NCBI RefSeq assembly: GCF_003313335.1
Contig: NZ_QMHP01000001.1
Span: 186,001-250,000, forward strand
From: Pedobacter zeaxanthinifaciens
GTDB lineage: Bacteria > Bacteroidota > Bacteroidia > Sphingobacteriales > Sphingobacteriaceae
Direction: 5' to 3'
DNA: 64,000 nt
Shown here piece after piece: positions 43,010-52,368 of this stretch. Made by a program: the position numbers and the translations under genes. The notes below the pieces were generated by a model. That model worked only from the letters and a program-made list of their open reading frames with translations, was not told the origin of the DNA and ran no database searches. Within the stretch, counting starts at the first letter, position 1. Each line of letters starts with the position of its first letter.

Positions 43010-46000
43010 ATGAAAAAATTCTTGCTGTTTTTTTGTGTCTTAGCTATTGGCGTTCAGCTGGTGCAGGCACAAACAAGGCCAGTAACGGGAAAGGTAACCG
43101 AAAAAGCTACCGGATCGCCGCTTCCTGGTGTAGCCGTTACCATTAAAGGAACAAAAAATGCGGTATCCACCGATGCCAATGGTATTTATAAAATTAGTGT
43201 GCCAAGTTCTGGTAGCACTATTTTAGTTTTTAACTCTATTGGATTTGATAACCTAGAAATTGCTGTAGGCACAAAATCACAGGTTAACGCCTCATTGGAG
43301 GAAAGCTCAACTACACTTAGCGAAGTTAAAATTGTAAACATCGGTTATGGGACGGTAAAACGTGAGGCATTAACCGGCGCTGTAACTTCTGTGGGAGCGG
43401 CAACAATTGCTGCTGCGCCAGTGGCTTCTGCTTTAGAAGCTATCCAAGGTAGGGTAGCGGGTGTTAACATTACCTCAACAGAAGGTTCTCCGGATGCTGC
43501 TTTGAACGTTCGCGTTCGTGGTGGTGGTTCCATTACGCAAAGTAATGAGCCGCTTTACATTGTAGATGGTTTTCCTGTTACTACAATTGCAGATATTGCT
43601 CCGCAAGATATTGAAAGCATAGACATCCTTAAAGATGCTTCTGCAGCGGCTATCTACGGATCTAGAGGTGCTAACGGGGTGGTTTTGGTAACTACCAAAA
43701 GTGGTAAAGATGGAAAAACAAATATCTCTTATAACTTATTTGGCGGTTATAGAAAAATTGCCAAAACGTTAGGCGTATTAAGCCCTTATGATTATGTTAC
43801 TTGGCAGTACGAAAGAGCCCTATTAGGAGGTTCTTTAAATGATTACACACAGTATTTTGGCAATTATCAGGATATTGATTTGTACCAAAATGTTCCGGCT
43901 AACGATTGGCAAGACTTAGTTTTTGGCAGAACCGGAAATACTATCAATAGCAACTTAAGTATCATGGGCGGAAGCGATAAAACTAAATTTAGCTTAAGCC
44001 ACAACTTTATTAAGGACAGGGCTATCATGCAACTTTCCGGCTATGAGAGGCAAAACATCAACTTTAAATTAAACCACAAATTATATAAAAACCTGACTTT
44101 AGATTTTGGCTTGAGATATTCTGATACCAAAACTAACGGTGGTGGCGCTAACGAAGTTAGAGAATTCTCGTCAGCAGATTCACGTTTAAAGTACGCCATG
44201 CTATATCCGCCGTTTCCGGTACCAGGTTTAACCACTGATGATAGTGATCCCGACTTTCAATTATACGATCCTTTAGTGGCTATTTCAGATAATGACCAAT
44301 ATGTACAAAGAAAACAGTATAACATCAATGGATCTTTAACTTATGATATTTTATCAGGTTTAAAGTTTAGAACCGATGTTGGTTACGATGGTGTTAGAAA
44401 TGATCAAGATCGTTTTTACGGAAAATCCACTTATTATGTGCGTAATTTCCCAACAGGCGACAACGCTGGTAAACCGGCCTTAATTTTAACAAATGGTAAC
44501 AGGGTATCTTTCAGAAATACCAATACTTTAAATTACAATTTCGAAAAGCTATTAGGCAAAAACCATAACTTAACGGTATTGTTAGGTCAAGAATTTCTTA
44601 AAACAGAAGAAAATACACTTACCAATGTGGTACATGGTTTCCCTTCAACCTTCAGCTTTGCTGATGCCAGAGTATTAACTACACAAGGTGCGGCTAATTC
44701 AGTTGACCACCGTTTTGCCAACGACTATAAATTACTTTCATTCTTTGGTAGAGCTAACTATGATTATAAAAGTAAGTATTTGTTGAGTTTGGCAATGAGG
44801 GTTGACGGTTCATCGAAATTTGCACAAGGTAACCAATGGGGATATTTCCCATCAATTTCAGGTGCGTGGAGAATTATCCAAGAGGATTTCATGAATGGTA
44901 CTAAATCATGGCTATCTGATTTGAAAATTAGGTTGAGTTATGGTGCTGCTGGTAATGATAATATCCCAGTAGGTCAAATTAACCAAACTTTCGAAAATAA
45001 CACCACTACTTGGATCAATGGCGCTACTAGTTTTTGGGGTCCTTCGAAAATCATGGCTAACCCAGATTTGAAATGGGAAACAACCGTTTCTAGAAACGTA
45101 GGTTTAGATTTTGGATTTTTAAAGAACAAAGTTACTGGTACTGTTGATGCCTACATTAATAGAACTAAGGATTTGTTGATGGAATTTGCTGTTCCGGGAT
45201 CAGGCTACAATACGCAGTTTAGAAATATTGGTGAAACTCAAAACAAAGGTTTAGAGCTAAGTTTAAACTACAAAGCAATACAAAATAAAAACTTTGATTT
45301 ATCATTCTCTGGAAACATTTCATTCAACAGAAATAAAGTAATTTCAATGGGTTCATTGATCAATTATCCGGGTAACTCTAACTGGGCTTCAACTGAAATC
45401 AGTACAGATTACCTGTTAATTCCAGGAGCTTCAATTGGAAGAATTTACGGTTATAAAAATGCTGGACGTTACGAAGTTTCAGATTTCTCAGGCTTTAACT
45501 CAGCAACTAATACTTGGACATTGAAACCAGGTGTTGCCAACGCAAGTTCGGTGATTGGTACCGTTAGGCCAGGCTCAATGAAATTGGAAGACTTAAATGG
45601 AGATGGTATTGTAAATTTAAGCGATAGAACTTTTATCGGAAATACGATGCCATTACATACTGGTGGTTTTTCAATCAATACAAGAGTTTATGACTTCGAC
45701 TTTGCTGCTTACTTTAACTGGAGCTATGGCAATGATGTTTATAATGCAAACAAAATCGAGTATACTTCTACAAGTAAGTACAAATCAAGAAATATGATTG
45801 ATATTATGGCTACTGGAAAGCGTTGGACTAACTTACGTGCTGATGGTACAATTAGTAATGATCCAGCAGAATTAGCGGCAATGAACGCTAATACTACAAT
45901 GTGGTCGCCGTTTACTAGAGCTTATGCATTAACAGATTGGGCAGTTGAAGATGGTTCTTTCTTGAGATTATCTACCGTGACTTTAGGTTATACCTTACCA

Positions 46001-46198
46001 GCTCAAATCTCTAATAAGTTAAAAATGAAGAAACTAAGAGTTTATGCTTCTGGTAACAACGTATTTTTGTTGACTAACTATACTGGATTTGATCCAGAGG
46101 TTTCAACAAGAAGAAGTACTGGTTTAACACCAGGAGTTGATTACTCAGCTTATCCAAGAAGCAGGTCTATAATTTTTGGTTTAAATGTTGGCTTTTAA
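43010..46198 (+). CDS. SusC-like TonB-dependent outer membrane transporter
   Basis: The 1062-residue protein has a signal peptide (to about residue 20), a CarboxypepD_reg-like N-terminal domain (RPVTGKVTEKATGSPLPGV), a plug domain (EAIQGRVAGVNITS, RVRGGGSI, NEPLYIVDGFPV, DILKDASAAAIYGSRGANGVVLVTTK) and a large C-terminal barrel ending in GLNVGF. SusC proteins import bound oligosaccharides through the outer membrane, powered by TonB. It pairs with the SusD-like gene 13 bases downstream. Substrate is inferred to be pectin fragments from the enzymes in the locus. Confidence 0.96.
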   Translation: MKKFLLFFCVLAIGVQLVQAQTRPVTGKVTEKATGSPLPGVAVTIKGTKNAVSTDANGIYKISVPSSGSTILVFNSIGFDNLEIAVGTKSQVNASLEESSTTLSEVKIVNIGYGTVKREALTGAVTSVGAATIAAAPVASALEAIQGRVAGVNITSTEGSPDAALNVRVRGGGSITQSNEPLYIVDGFPVTTIADIAPQDIESIDILKDASAAAIYGSRGANGVVLVTTKSGKDGKTNISYNLFGGYRKIAKTLGVLSPYDYVTWQYERALLGGSLNDYTQYFGNYQDIDLYQNVPANDWQDLVFGRTGNTINSNLSIMGGSDKTKFSLSHNFIKDRAIMQLSGYERQNINFKLNHKLYKNLTLDFGLRYSDTKTNGGGANEVREFSSADSRLKYAMLYPPFPVPGLTTDDSDPDFQLYDPLVAISDNDQYVQRKQYNINGSLTYDILSGLKFRTDVGYDGVRNDQDRFYGKSTYYVRNFPTGDNAGKPALILTNGNRVSFRNTNTLNYNFEKLLGKNHNLTVLLGQEFLKTEENTLTNVVHGFPSTFSFADARVLTTQGAANSVDHRFANDYKLLSFFGRANYDYKSKYLLSLAMRVDGSSKFAQGNQWGYFPSISGAWRIIQEDFMNGTKSWLSDLKIRLSYGAAGNDNIPVGQINQTFENNTTTWINGATSFWGPSKIMANPDLKWETTVSRNVGLDFGFLKNKVTGTVDAYINRTKDLLMEFAVPGSGYNTQFRNIGETQNKGLELSLNYKAIQNKNFDLSFSGNISFNRNKVISMGSLINYPGNSNWASTEISTDYLLIPGASIGRIYGYKNAGRYEVSDFSGFNSATNTWTLKPGVANASSVIGTVRPGSMKLEDLNGDGIVNLSDRTFIGNTMPLHTGGFSINTRVYDFDFAAYFNWSYGNDVYNANKIEYTSTSKYKSRNMIDIMATGKRWTNLRADGTISNDPAELAAMNANTTMWSPFTRAYALTDWAVEDGSFLRLSTVTLGYTLPAQISNKLKMKKLRVYASGNNVFLLTNYTGFDPEVSTRRSTGLTPGVDYSAYPRSRSIIFGLNVGF

Positions 46199-46211
46199 TT
46201 GAAATAGAACG

Positions 46212-48014
46212 ATGAAAAAAATTAATTATATACTATTATTTATTGCGTTTAGTTCAATAATAAGTGGATGTAAAAAGGCATTAGATGCTCCGGCAAAATC
46301 GGCCTTAGAAGAATCAGTAATATTTTCGACGCAAAGTTTAGCGGAGGGTGCTGTTACGGGTATATTACAAGCTTTTGCTGAAACTAACTCTTACCGTGGA
46401 AGATATATTGTTTATTATGGAACTAACACCGATAGTGAAGTAATAAGTAGCATTAAAACCGTAGGCGACGATAAATCTAGATTGGCCAATTACAATACCA
46501 ATGTAAATAATGGTCAAATGAATACGGAGAACAATGTTTGGGCAATGTTATACTTGGGTATTGAGCGTGCTAACTTAGCTATCAGAGGTTTAAGAGCTTA
46601 TGGTAATGTGGATTCAAACCCGCAGATGGCTCAGCTTTTAGGTGAGGTGTTAACATTAAGAGCTGTGATGTACAGCGATTTAATCAAAGCTTGGGGCGAT
46701 GTTCCTGCCAGGTTTGAACCTGTAACAAGTGAAACCATTTACACGCCAAGAACAGACAGAGATGTAATTTACAAGCAGTTATTGGCAGATTTAGCTGAAG
46801 CTTCCAATTACCTGGCTTGGCCGAACGCAACGAGCAGAACAAGTTCGGTAGAACGTGTAAGCAAAGCATTCGCTAAAGGCTTAAGAGCTCGTATTGCTTT
46901 AATGGCAGGAGGTTATGCGTTACGTCAAGATAAAACCGTTCGTTTAAGCAATGATCCAGATTTGGAACGTACAAAAATGTATACCATTGCAAAGCAAGAG
47001 TGCTTGGATATCATTAACAGTGGTACAGTAAGGTTATTGCCTAACTTTGAAACAGTTTTCAGAAATTTAAATCAGGAAGTACTTACCGCTGGACAAGAGT
47101 CAATGTGGGAAATTCCTTTCAGCGAGGGTAGAGGTAGGGTAATTTTTGATATGGGAGTTAACCATGCTAAAATTGACAAGTACACTGGACAAAACAAAGG
47201 TGGTACTGTAATCGCTAACCCTGCAATGTGGTACGAGTTTGAAAAGCAAGATACCAGACGTGCGGTAAGCATTACACCTTACGGATGGGATAGTGATGGA
47301 ACTGCAAATACAGCTTTCCAAGTGACATCAACATTGGGTAAAATGTATTTAGGTAAATACCGCTACGAGTGGATGAAACGCAGAGTAACTTCAACAAATG
47401 ATGATGGTATCAATTGGATGTACATGCGCTATGCCGATGTATTGTTAATGGCTGCTGAAGCAATTAACGAAATAGATGGTCCAACTGCTGCTGCCCCATA
47501 TCTTAAACAAGTAAGAGACAGAGCGTATGTAGGTAATACTGCCTTATCTACAGCATATATGGCTACAGTTACTGGTTCAAAAACTGCATTTTTTAACGCT
47601 ATCGTGAAAGAGCGTTCGTTAGAATTTGTTGGTGAAATGTTAAGAAAACAAGATTTGATTCGTTGGAATTTGCTAGATAGTAAATTAGCCGAAAACAAAA
47701 AGAACCTAGAAGATCTAGAATTGAGGCGTGAAAAATATGCCAATTTGCCTGCAAAAATTTACTATACTTTAAATGGCGAAAATTTAACCATTTACGGACT
47801 TGATTTTGGTGACACAGATGCAATTGGTGCAGCTGGCGGATATGCTTCAAATAAAACTTGGACAATGTCTTCGTCTTCTGATGCAACTACTTTTTGGAAT
47901 GCGCTTAGCCAAAATCCACAAAATCAACCTAGTAAACAATCTTATTGGCCAATTTGGCAAACTTTCCTCGATTCATCGAATGGAACGTTAAATAATAATT
48001 TCCTAGGGCTTTAA
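46212..48014 (+). CDS. SusD/RagB family glycan-binding lipoprotein
   Basis: The 600-residue protein has a lipoprotein signal (IISGCKK, Cys20) and the helical SusD/RagB fold. Features include NNVWAMLYLGIERANLAIRGL in the N-terminal tetratricopeptide-like part, LRAVMYSDLIKAWGDVPAR, NWMYMRYADVLLMAAEAIN and IVKERSLEFVGEMLRKQDLIRW. Lipoproteins of this type cap the SusC channel and capture glycans at the cell surface. It is co-transcribed with susC and the surface lipoprotein gene that follows. Confidence 0.95.
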   Translation: MKKINYILLFIAFSSIISGCKKALDAPAKSALEESVIFSTQSLAEGAVTGILQAFAETNSYRGRYIVYYGTNTDSEVISSIKTVGDDKSRLANYNTNVNNGQMNTENNVWAMLYLGIERANLAIRGLRAYGNVDSNPQMAQLLGEVLTLRAVMYSDLIKAWGDVPARFEPVTSETIYTPRTDRDVIYKQLLADLAEASNYLAWPNATSRTSSVERVSKAFAKGLRARIALMAGGYALRQDKTVRLSNDPDLERTKMYTIAKQECLDIINSGTVRLLPNFETVFRNLNQEVLTAGQESMWEIPFSEGRGRVIFDMGVNHAKIDKYTGQNKGGTVIANPAMWYEFEKQDTRRAVSITPYGWDSDGTANTAFQVTSTLGKMYLGKYRYEWMKRRVTSTNDDGINWMYMRYADVLLMAAEAINEIDGPTAAAPYLKQVRDRAYVGNTALSTAYMATVTGSKTAFFNAIVKERSLEFVGEMLRKQDLIRWNLLDSKLAENKKNLEDLELRREKYANLPAKIYYTLNGENLTIYGLDFGDTDAIGAAGGYASNKTWTMSSSSDATTFWNALSQNPQNQPSKQSYWPIWQTFLDSSNGTLNNNFLGL

Positions 48015-48025
48015 TTTATTCGGCA

Positions 48026-49591
48026 ATGAAAAAAGAAATTAAAAAACTATTTATATTTTCTTCGCTTTCGCTGGCATTAATTGCTGGATGTAAGGAAAGT
48101 GAACTAGAAGAAATCACTACCCTTAAAACGGATAGAGCGTTTTCTGCAACTGGCTTAAGTGCTGTGGTGGTTAATAAGGTAAATGTTAGGCTTACTTGGA
48201 ATAAAGTATCCAACGCAGCTTCTTATGTAATTGAAGTGTATGATAATGCCAACTTAACTGGTACGCCTTTCAAAACAGTTTCGGGCGTTAGAGCTGATCA
48301 AATACCTTACACCGTTACTGGCTTAGCAGGTAATGTTCAGCACTCTGTACGTATTAAATCAATCAGTGCTGATGGTGCTGCTGATTCCAAATGGGTTAGT
48401 ACAACCTTCAAAACTGATCCGGAACAAATTTTAAACCCGGTAAATTTGGGTGATATCACTTCCAACTCTACCAAAGTGACTTGGCCAGCCGGTGAAACAG
48501 TAACCAGATTAGTGTTTACGCCAGGCAATATTGCCTATACATTAACCGCAACTGATATTGCAAATGGAAGTGCAACAGTAACAGGCTTAACCCCTGAAAC
48601 ACTTTACACAGTTGCTATTTTTAACAATACTGTACAAAGGGGAGCAGTTAATTTTACTACAGGAGTAGATGTAAGCACGTTCACACAGGTAACCAATGAT
48701 TTGGAATTAGCTAACGCTTTAGCTGGAACCGGACCTGTTAAAATTGCTTTGTATCCAGGAACTTATACGCTATTGGCTGATATTACAGCAAATAAAAACA
48801 TTACCATTGTAGGTACAAATGCTGGTAACAAACCAATAATTAACAGAGCGGTGTTTAAATTGGAAAACAATGCAAGTTTAACTTTAAACAATGTTAAGCT
48901 TGATGGTAACCAAGCTACAAATACCAATCAGTTGATTATTTACAATGCTGCTTCTGCAGGAACTTATGGCGCTGTATCTATTTTAAATTGCGAGATGTAC
49001 AATTATGCAAAAGGTTTAATGTACATCAATGTGGCAGCCCTTGTAGAGTCGGTAACTATAGAAAATAATATTTTTAGAGATATTAATGTTAGCGGTGCAT
49101 CGTTTGTGGATATGAGAGCAGGGTTTGCTAAAACGTTTACGATGAAAAACAATACGCTGTATAACTTTACTACTACTGATGCGCAACGAGATCTGTTCAG
49201 GATAGATGCAACAACAAATTTTAGTACACAAACAGGTAATAAGTTTACAATTGTAAATAATACTTTCAACAATGTAATGAATTATACAGGTACCAGATAT
49301 TTGTACAATAGGCTAACTACTTTATCTAACTATTTCAATAAAAATATCGTTGCAAATAGTCAGGCTTATTATACTAATCAAAGTGCTACCGCTTTAACAG
49401 AGCTGTTAAACAATAACTATTTCAATGCTGCTAATTTCTACGAAAGCACAACAACTTCCGCTAAAAATGATGCTGCAGCTAATGGTTACACCAAATTAGA
49501 TCCAGGATTTACTAATGCCGCCGCCGGCAACTTTACCATTTCCAATGTTGATTTAAAAGCCAACGGAATTGGTGATGTAAGGTGGAGATAA
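48026..49591 (+). CDS. Surface glycan-binding lipoprotein with fibronectin-like and DUF5123/DUF4957-like parts
   Basis: The 521-residue lipoprotein (ALIAGCKESE) has a fibronectin-type III-like N-terminal region (VRLTWNKVSNAASYVIEVYDN) and further sandwich repeats. From about residue 220 there is a parallel beta-helix-like part (ANKNITIVGTNAGNKPIINR, ENNASLTLNNVKLDGNQ, TFTMKNNTLYNF) typical of DUF4957/DUF5123 proteins in pectin loci. It is likely a surface binding protein, or an inactive lyase-like one, working with SusCD. A hairpin with T-run (49606-49636) follows. Confidence 0.85.
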   Translation: MKKEIKKLFIFSSLSLALIAGCKESELEEITTLKTDRAFSATGLSAVVVNKVNVRLTWNKVSNAASYVIEVYDNANLTGTPFKTVSGVRADQIPYTVTGLAGNVQHSVRIKSISADGAADSKWVSTTFKTDPEQILNPVNLGDITSNSTKVTWPAGETVTRLVFTPGNIAYTLTATDIANGSATVTGLTPETLYTVAIFNNTVQRGAVNFTTGVDVSTFTQVTNDLELANALAGTGPVKIALYPGTYTLLADITANKNITIVGTNAGNKPIINRAVFKLENNASLTLNNVKLDGNQATNTNQLIIYNAASAGTYGAVSILNCEMYNYAKGLMYINVAALVESVTIENNIFRDINVSGASFVDMRAGFAKTFTMKNNTLYNFTTTDAQRDLFRIDATTNFSTQTGNKFTIVNNTFNNVMNYTGTRYLYNRLTTLSNYFNKNIVANSQAYYTNQSATALTELLNNNYFNAANFYESTTTSAKNDAAANGYTKLDPGFTNAAAGNFTISNVDLKANGIGDVRWR

Positions 49592-49605
49592 TGAACAAAT
49601 AATTT

Positions 49606-49636
49606 AGATGGGGCCGACAAAGCCCCATCTTTTTTT
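49606..49636 (+). terminator. Hairpin terminator between binding-protein and enzyme genes
   Basis: AGATGGGGC pairs exactly with GCCCCATCT, followed by TTTTTT. It sits 14 bases after the surface lipoprotein stop and just before the CE12 gene, so the binding module can be expressed more than the enzymes downstream. Confidence 0.8.
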
Positions 49637-49649
49637 AAAGCTTTTTTTT

Positions 49650-50405
49650 ATGATACGTCACTTTCTGTTATTTTCTTTCATTTTCGTAGCTGCATTTTTT
49701 CAAGTTTCCCAAAATAAAACTACGGTATTTATCATAGGTGATTCCACCGCCGCTAACAAGCTTACCACCGCTTATCCAGAAACAGGTTGGGGAATGCCAT
49801 TTTCTTACTTCTTTGATCAAACAGTGGAAGTAAATAATTTGGCTAAAAATGGTCGTAGTACCCGTACTTTTTTAAGTGAAGGTTTATGGAATACGGCGCT
49901 ATCTACCATGAAAAAAGGAGATTATGTGCTGATCCAATTTGGACATAACGATGAAAGTAAAGAGAAAACCGACCGGTATACCAGTCCTGATCAATACAAA
50001 GAAAACCTAACTAAATTTGTGAACGAGGCCAGGGCTAAACAAGCCACTCCAATTTTAATCACGCCTGTTTCTAGAAGGAAGTTTGATAAAGATGGAAATG
50101 CTTTAGAAACACATAAAGAGTACACTCCATTGGTTAAAGAAATTGCTGCTAAACTTAATGTGCCTTTAATTGATTTAGATGAAAAAAGCCAAAAATTGTA
50201 TCAGCAGTTTGGTGAGGAAAACTCTAAACTACTTTTTCTGCAATTGCAAGCTAATGAACATCCAAATTATCCTGAAGGTAAAATAGATAATACGCATTTT
50301 AATGAACTTGGTGCTCGTAAAATTGCACAGATTGTGCTTCAAGAAATTAAGAGCTTGAATTTGCCTTTGGCTCAACACATTATAAAACCAATTGTGAAAA
50401 AGTAA
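49650..50405 (+). CDS. Rhamnogalacturonan acetylesterase, CE12-like
   Basis: The 251-residue protein has a signal peptide and the SGNH hydrolase blocks: catalytic serine in FIIGDSTAAN, glycine in NLAKNGRSTRTF, asparagine in QFGHNDES, and the Asp-His pair in DNTHFNELGA. This matches rhamnogalacturonan acetylesterases (CE12), which remove acetyl groups from rhamnogalacturonan I so lyases can act. A longer frame upstream lies in the terminator and was rejected. Its stop overlaps the following ATG by one base. Confidence 0.92.
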   Translation: MIRHFLLFSFIFVAAFFQVSQNKTTVFIIGDSTAANKLTTAYPETGWGMPFSYFFDQTVEVNNLAKNGRSTRTFLSEGLWNTALSTMKKGDYVLIQFGHNDESKEKTDRYTSPDQYKENLTKFVNEARAKQATPILITPVSRRKFDKDGNALETHKEYTPLVKEIAAKLNVPLIDLDEKSQKLYQQFGEENSKLLFLQLQANEHPNYPEGKIDNTHFNELGARKIAQIVLQEIKSLNLPLAQHIIKPIVKK

Positions 50406-51382
50406 TGCGAAGTAAGTTGCTCATTTTTTTGATTGCCTTGCTGTTTAACTACTCAATTGCGCAAGAACCACGAAAGCAGCCCGCGGCCACCTTTGATTTT
50501 GTGGTGGCGCAAGATGGTTCCGGCAATTTCAAAACTGTACAAGAAGCGTTAAATGCAGTGCCTGATTTCAGAAAAGTAACAACAACAATTTTTATCAAAA
50601 ATGGCATTTATAAGGAGAAATTGAATCTATCTAACTCAAAGCAAATGGTTACCCTAATTGGCGAGAGTGTAGAAAATACCGTGTTAACTTATGATGATTG
50701 GGCTCAAAAAAAGAATATTTTTGGAGAAGAAAAAGGCACTTCTGGTTCGTCGAGCTTTTACGTTTACGGGCCGCAATTCACAGCTCAAAATATCACTTTC
50801 CAAAATTCTGCAGGTCCTGTAGGGCAAGCGGTAGCGCTGTTTGTTGCTGGCGATAAGGCTCGTTTCATTAACTGCAGAATGCTAGGTTTTCAAGATACGC
50901 TTTACACCTATGGTTATGGCAGTAGGCAGTATTACTACAAATGCTACATAGAGGGTACAGTAGATTTTATCTTTGGCTCATCTACGGCAGTATTTGAAGA
51001 ATGCGAAGTTTTTGGTAAAACTGGTGGTTATTTTACGGCAGCCTCTACACCAGACAGTATTAAATATGGCTACGTCTTCATCAACAGTAAGTTTACTGGA
51101 AGTGCAGCTGAAGGTTCTTTTTATTTAGGCAGACCATGGCGTCCTTTCGCTAAAACGGTTCTAATCAATTGTGAACTTGGTAAGCAAGTTAAGCCCGAGG
51201 GATGGCACAATTGGAACAAGCCTGATGCCGAAAAAACATCATTTTATGCCGAATATAAAAGTAGAGGTGATGGTGCAAATAATGAGGCTCGTGTAAAGTG
51301 GGCTCATCAATTGACTGAAAAAGAAGTGAAGGATAAATTTACTTTGGATAAAATCTTTAACGGTTGGAAACCTATTGATTAA
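50405..51382 (+). CDS. Pectin methylesterase, CE8 (first copy)
   Basis: The 325-residue secreted enzyme has a signal peptide (to about Q20) and a CE8 beta-helix. Catalytic residues in view are Q141 in GPVGQAVAL, D164 in GFQDTLY, D187 in GTVDFIFG, and R243/W245 in LGRPWRPFA. It removes methyl esters from homogalacturonan, exposing it to pectate lyases and polygalacturonases. Sequence differs from the second copy 23 bases downstream in the loops, so the two may prefer different methylation patterns. Confidence 0.96.
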   Translation: MRSKLLIFLIALLFNYSIAQEPRKQPAATFDFVVAQDGSGNFKTVQEALNAVPDFRKVTTTIFIKNGIYKEKLNLSNSKQMVTLIGESVENTVLTYDDWAQKKNIFGEEKGTSGSSSFYVYGPQFTAQNITFQNSAGPVGQAVALFVAGDKARFINCRMLGFQDTLYTYGYGSRQYYYKCYIEGTVDFIFGSSTAVFEECEVFGKTGGYFTAASTPDSIKYGYVFINSKFTGSAAEGSFYLGRPWRPFAKTVLINCELGKQVKPEGWHNWNKPDAEKTSFYAEYKSRGDGANNEARVKWAHQLTEKEVKDKFTLDKIFNGWKPID

Positions 51383-51405
51383 CTACTTTTTACAATCTGT
51401 TTGAA

Positions 51406-52353
51406 ATGAAAAAGCTAACCCTAATTATATACTTGTTATCAACTTTCGGATGGTGTGTTGCACAGGATTACCCGAAAGAACTTTCTGTAGCGCAAGATGG
51501 TACAGGTAATTATAAAACCATACAGGAAGCGGTAATGGCTGTACGAGATTATAGCGATCAGCAAGTTACCATCTTCATTAAAAAAGGAACTTATAAAGAA
51601 AAGCTGGTTATCCCTGCGCAAAAAATTAGAATTAAATTAGTAGGTGAGGATAAAGATCAAACAATCATCACTTTCGATGACTATTCTGGAAAAGGGTCAA
51701 TCAATACTTATACCTCTCATACTGTTTTAGTTCAGGGCAATGATTTTGTGGCAGAAAATTTAACCTTTCAAAACTCGGCGGGACCAGTAGGACAGGCCGT
51801 AGCTTTACATGTTGAGGCTGATCGTGTGGTCATCCGTAACTGTAAGATATTAGGCAATCAAGATACTTTATTTTTATCGGCAGATACTAGTAGGCAATAC
51901 TACGTCAATTGCTATATTGAGGGCACCACAGATTTCATATTTGGTGCAGCTACCGCAGTGTTCGAGGCTTGTCACATCCATAGCAAAAAAAATTCTTACA
52001 TCACGGCGGCTTCAACCTCTCCGTATCAGGCATTCGGCTTCGTATTTTTTGACTGCGAGTTAACCGCCGATACTGCATTTAAGAAAGTTTATTTGGGTAG
52101 ACCATGGCGTCCTTATGCAAAAACGGTGTTTATTCGTACCGAAATGGGCGACCATATCTTACCGCAGGGTTGGAGTCCTTGGAATAAAACAGAAAATCAT
52201 AAACAAACGTACTATGCTGAGTATGGTTCTTACGGACCTGGCTTTGTTAAAGAACAACGTATTGAATGGTCTCATCAGCTCACTAAAAAAGAACTGAAAA
52301 AATACACAGTAAAGAACATTTTTTCGGGAAATGGCCAATGGCTTCCCAATTAA
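51406..52353 (+). CDS. Pectin methylesterase, CE8 (second copy)
   Basis: The 315-residue secreted enzyme is a paralogue of the preceding one. Signal peptide to about A19, then the CE8 fold with GPVGQAVAL, D153 in GNQDTLF, D176 in GTTDFIFG, and R232/W234 in LGRPWRPYA. All catalytic residues are kept, so it should be active. Having two CE8 genes side by side suggests adaptation to highly methylated pectin. The PL1 gene follows after 15 bases. Confidence 0.96.
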   Translation: MKKLTLIIYLLSTFGWCVAQDYPKELSVAQDGTGNYKTIQEAVMAVRDYSDQQVTIFIKKGTYKEKLVIPAQKIRIKLVGEDKDQTIITFDDYSGKGSINTYTSHTVLVQGNDFVAENLTFQNSAGPVGQAVALHVEADRVVIRNCKILGNQDTLFLSADTSRQYYVNCYIEGTTDFIFGAATAVFEACHIHSKKNSYITAASTSPYQAFGFVFFDCELTADTAFKKVYLGRPWRPYAKTVFIRTEMGDHILPQGWSPWNKTENHKQTYYAEYGSYGPGFVKEQRIEWSHQLTKKELKKYTVKNIFSGNGQWLPN

Positions 52354-52368
52354 TCTATAATTATTAAG

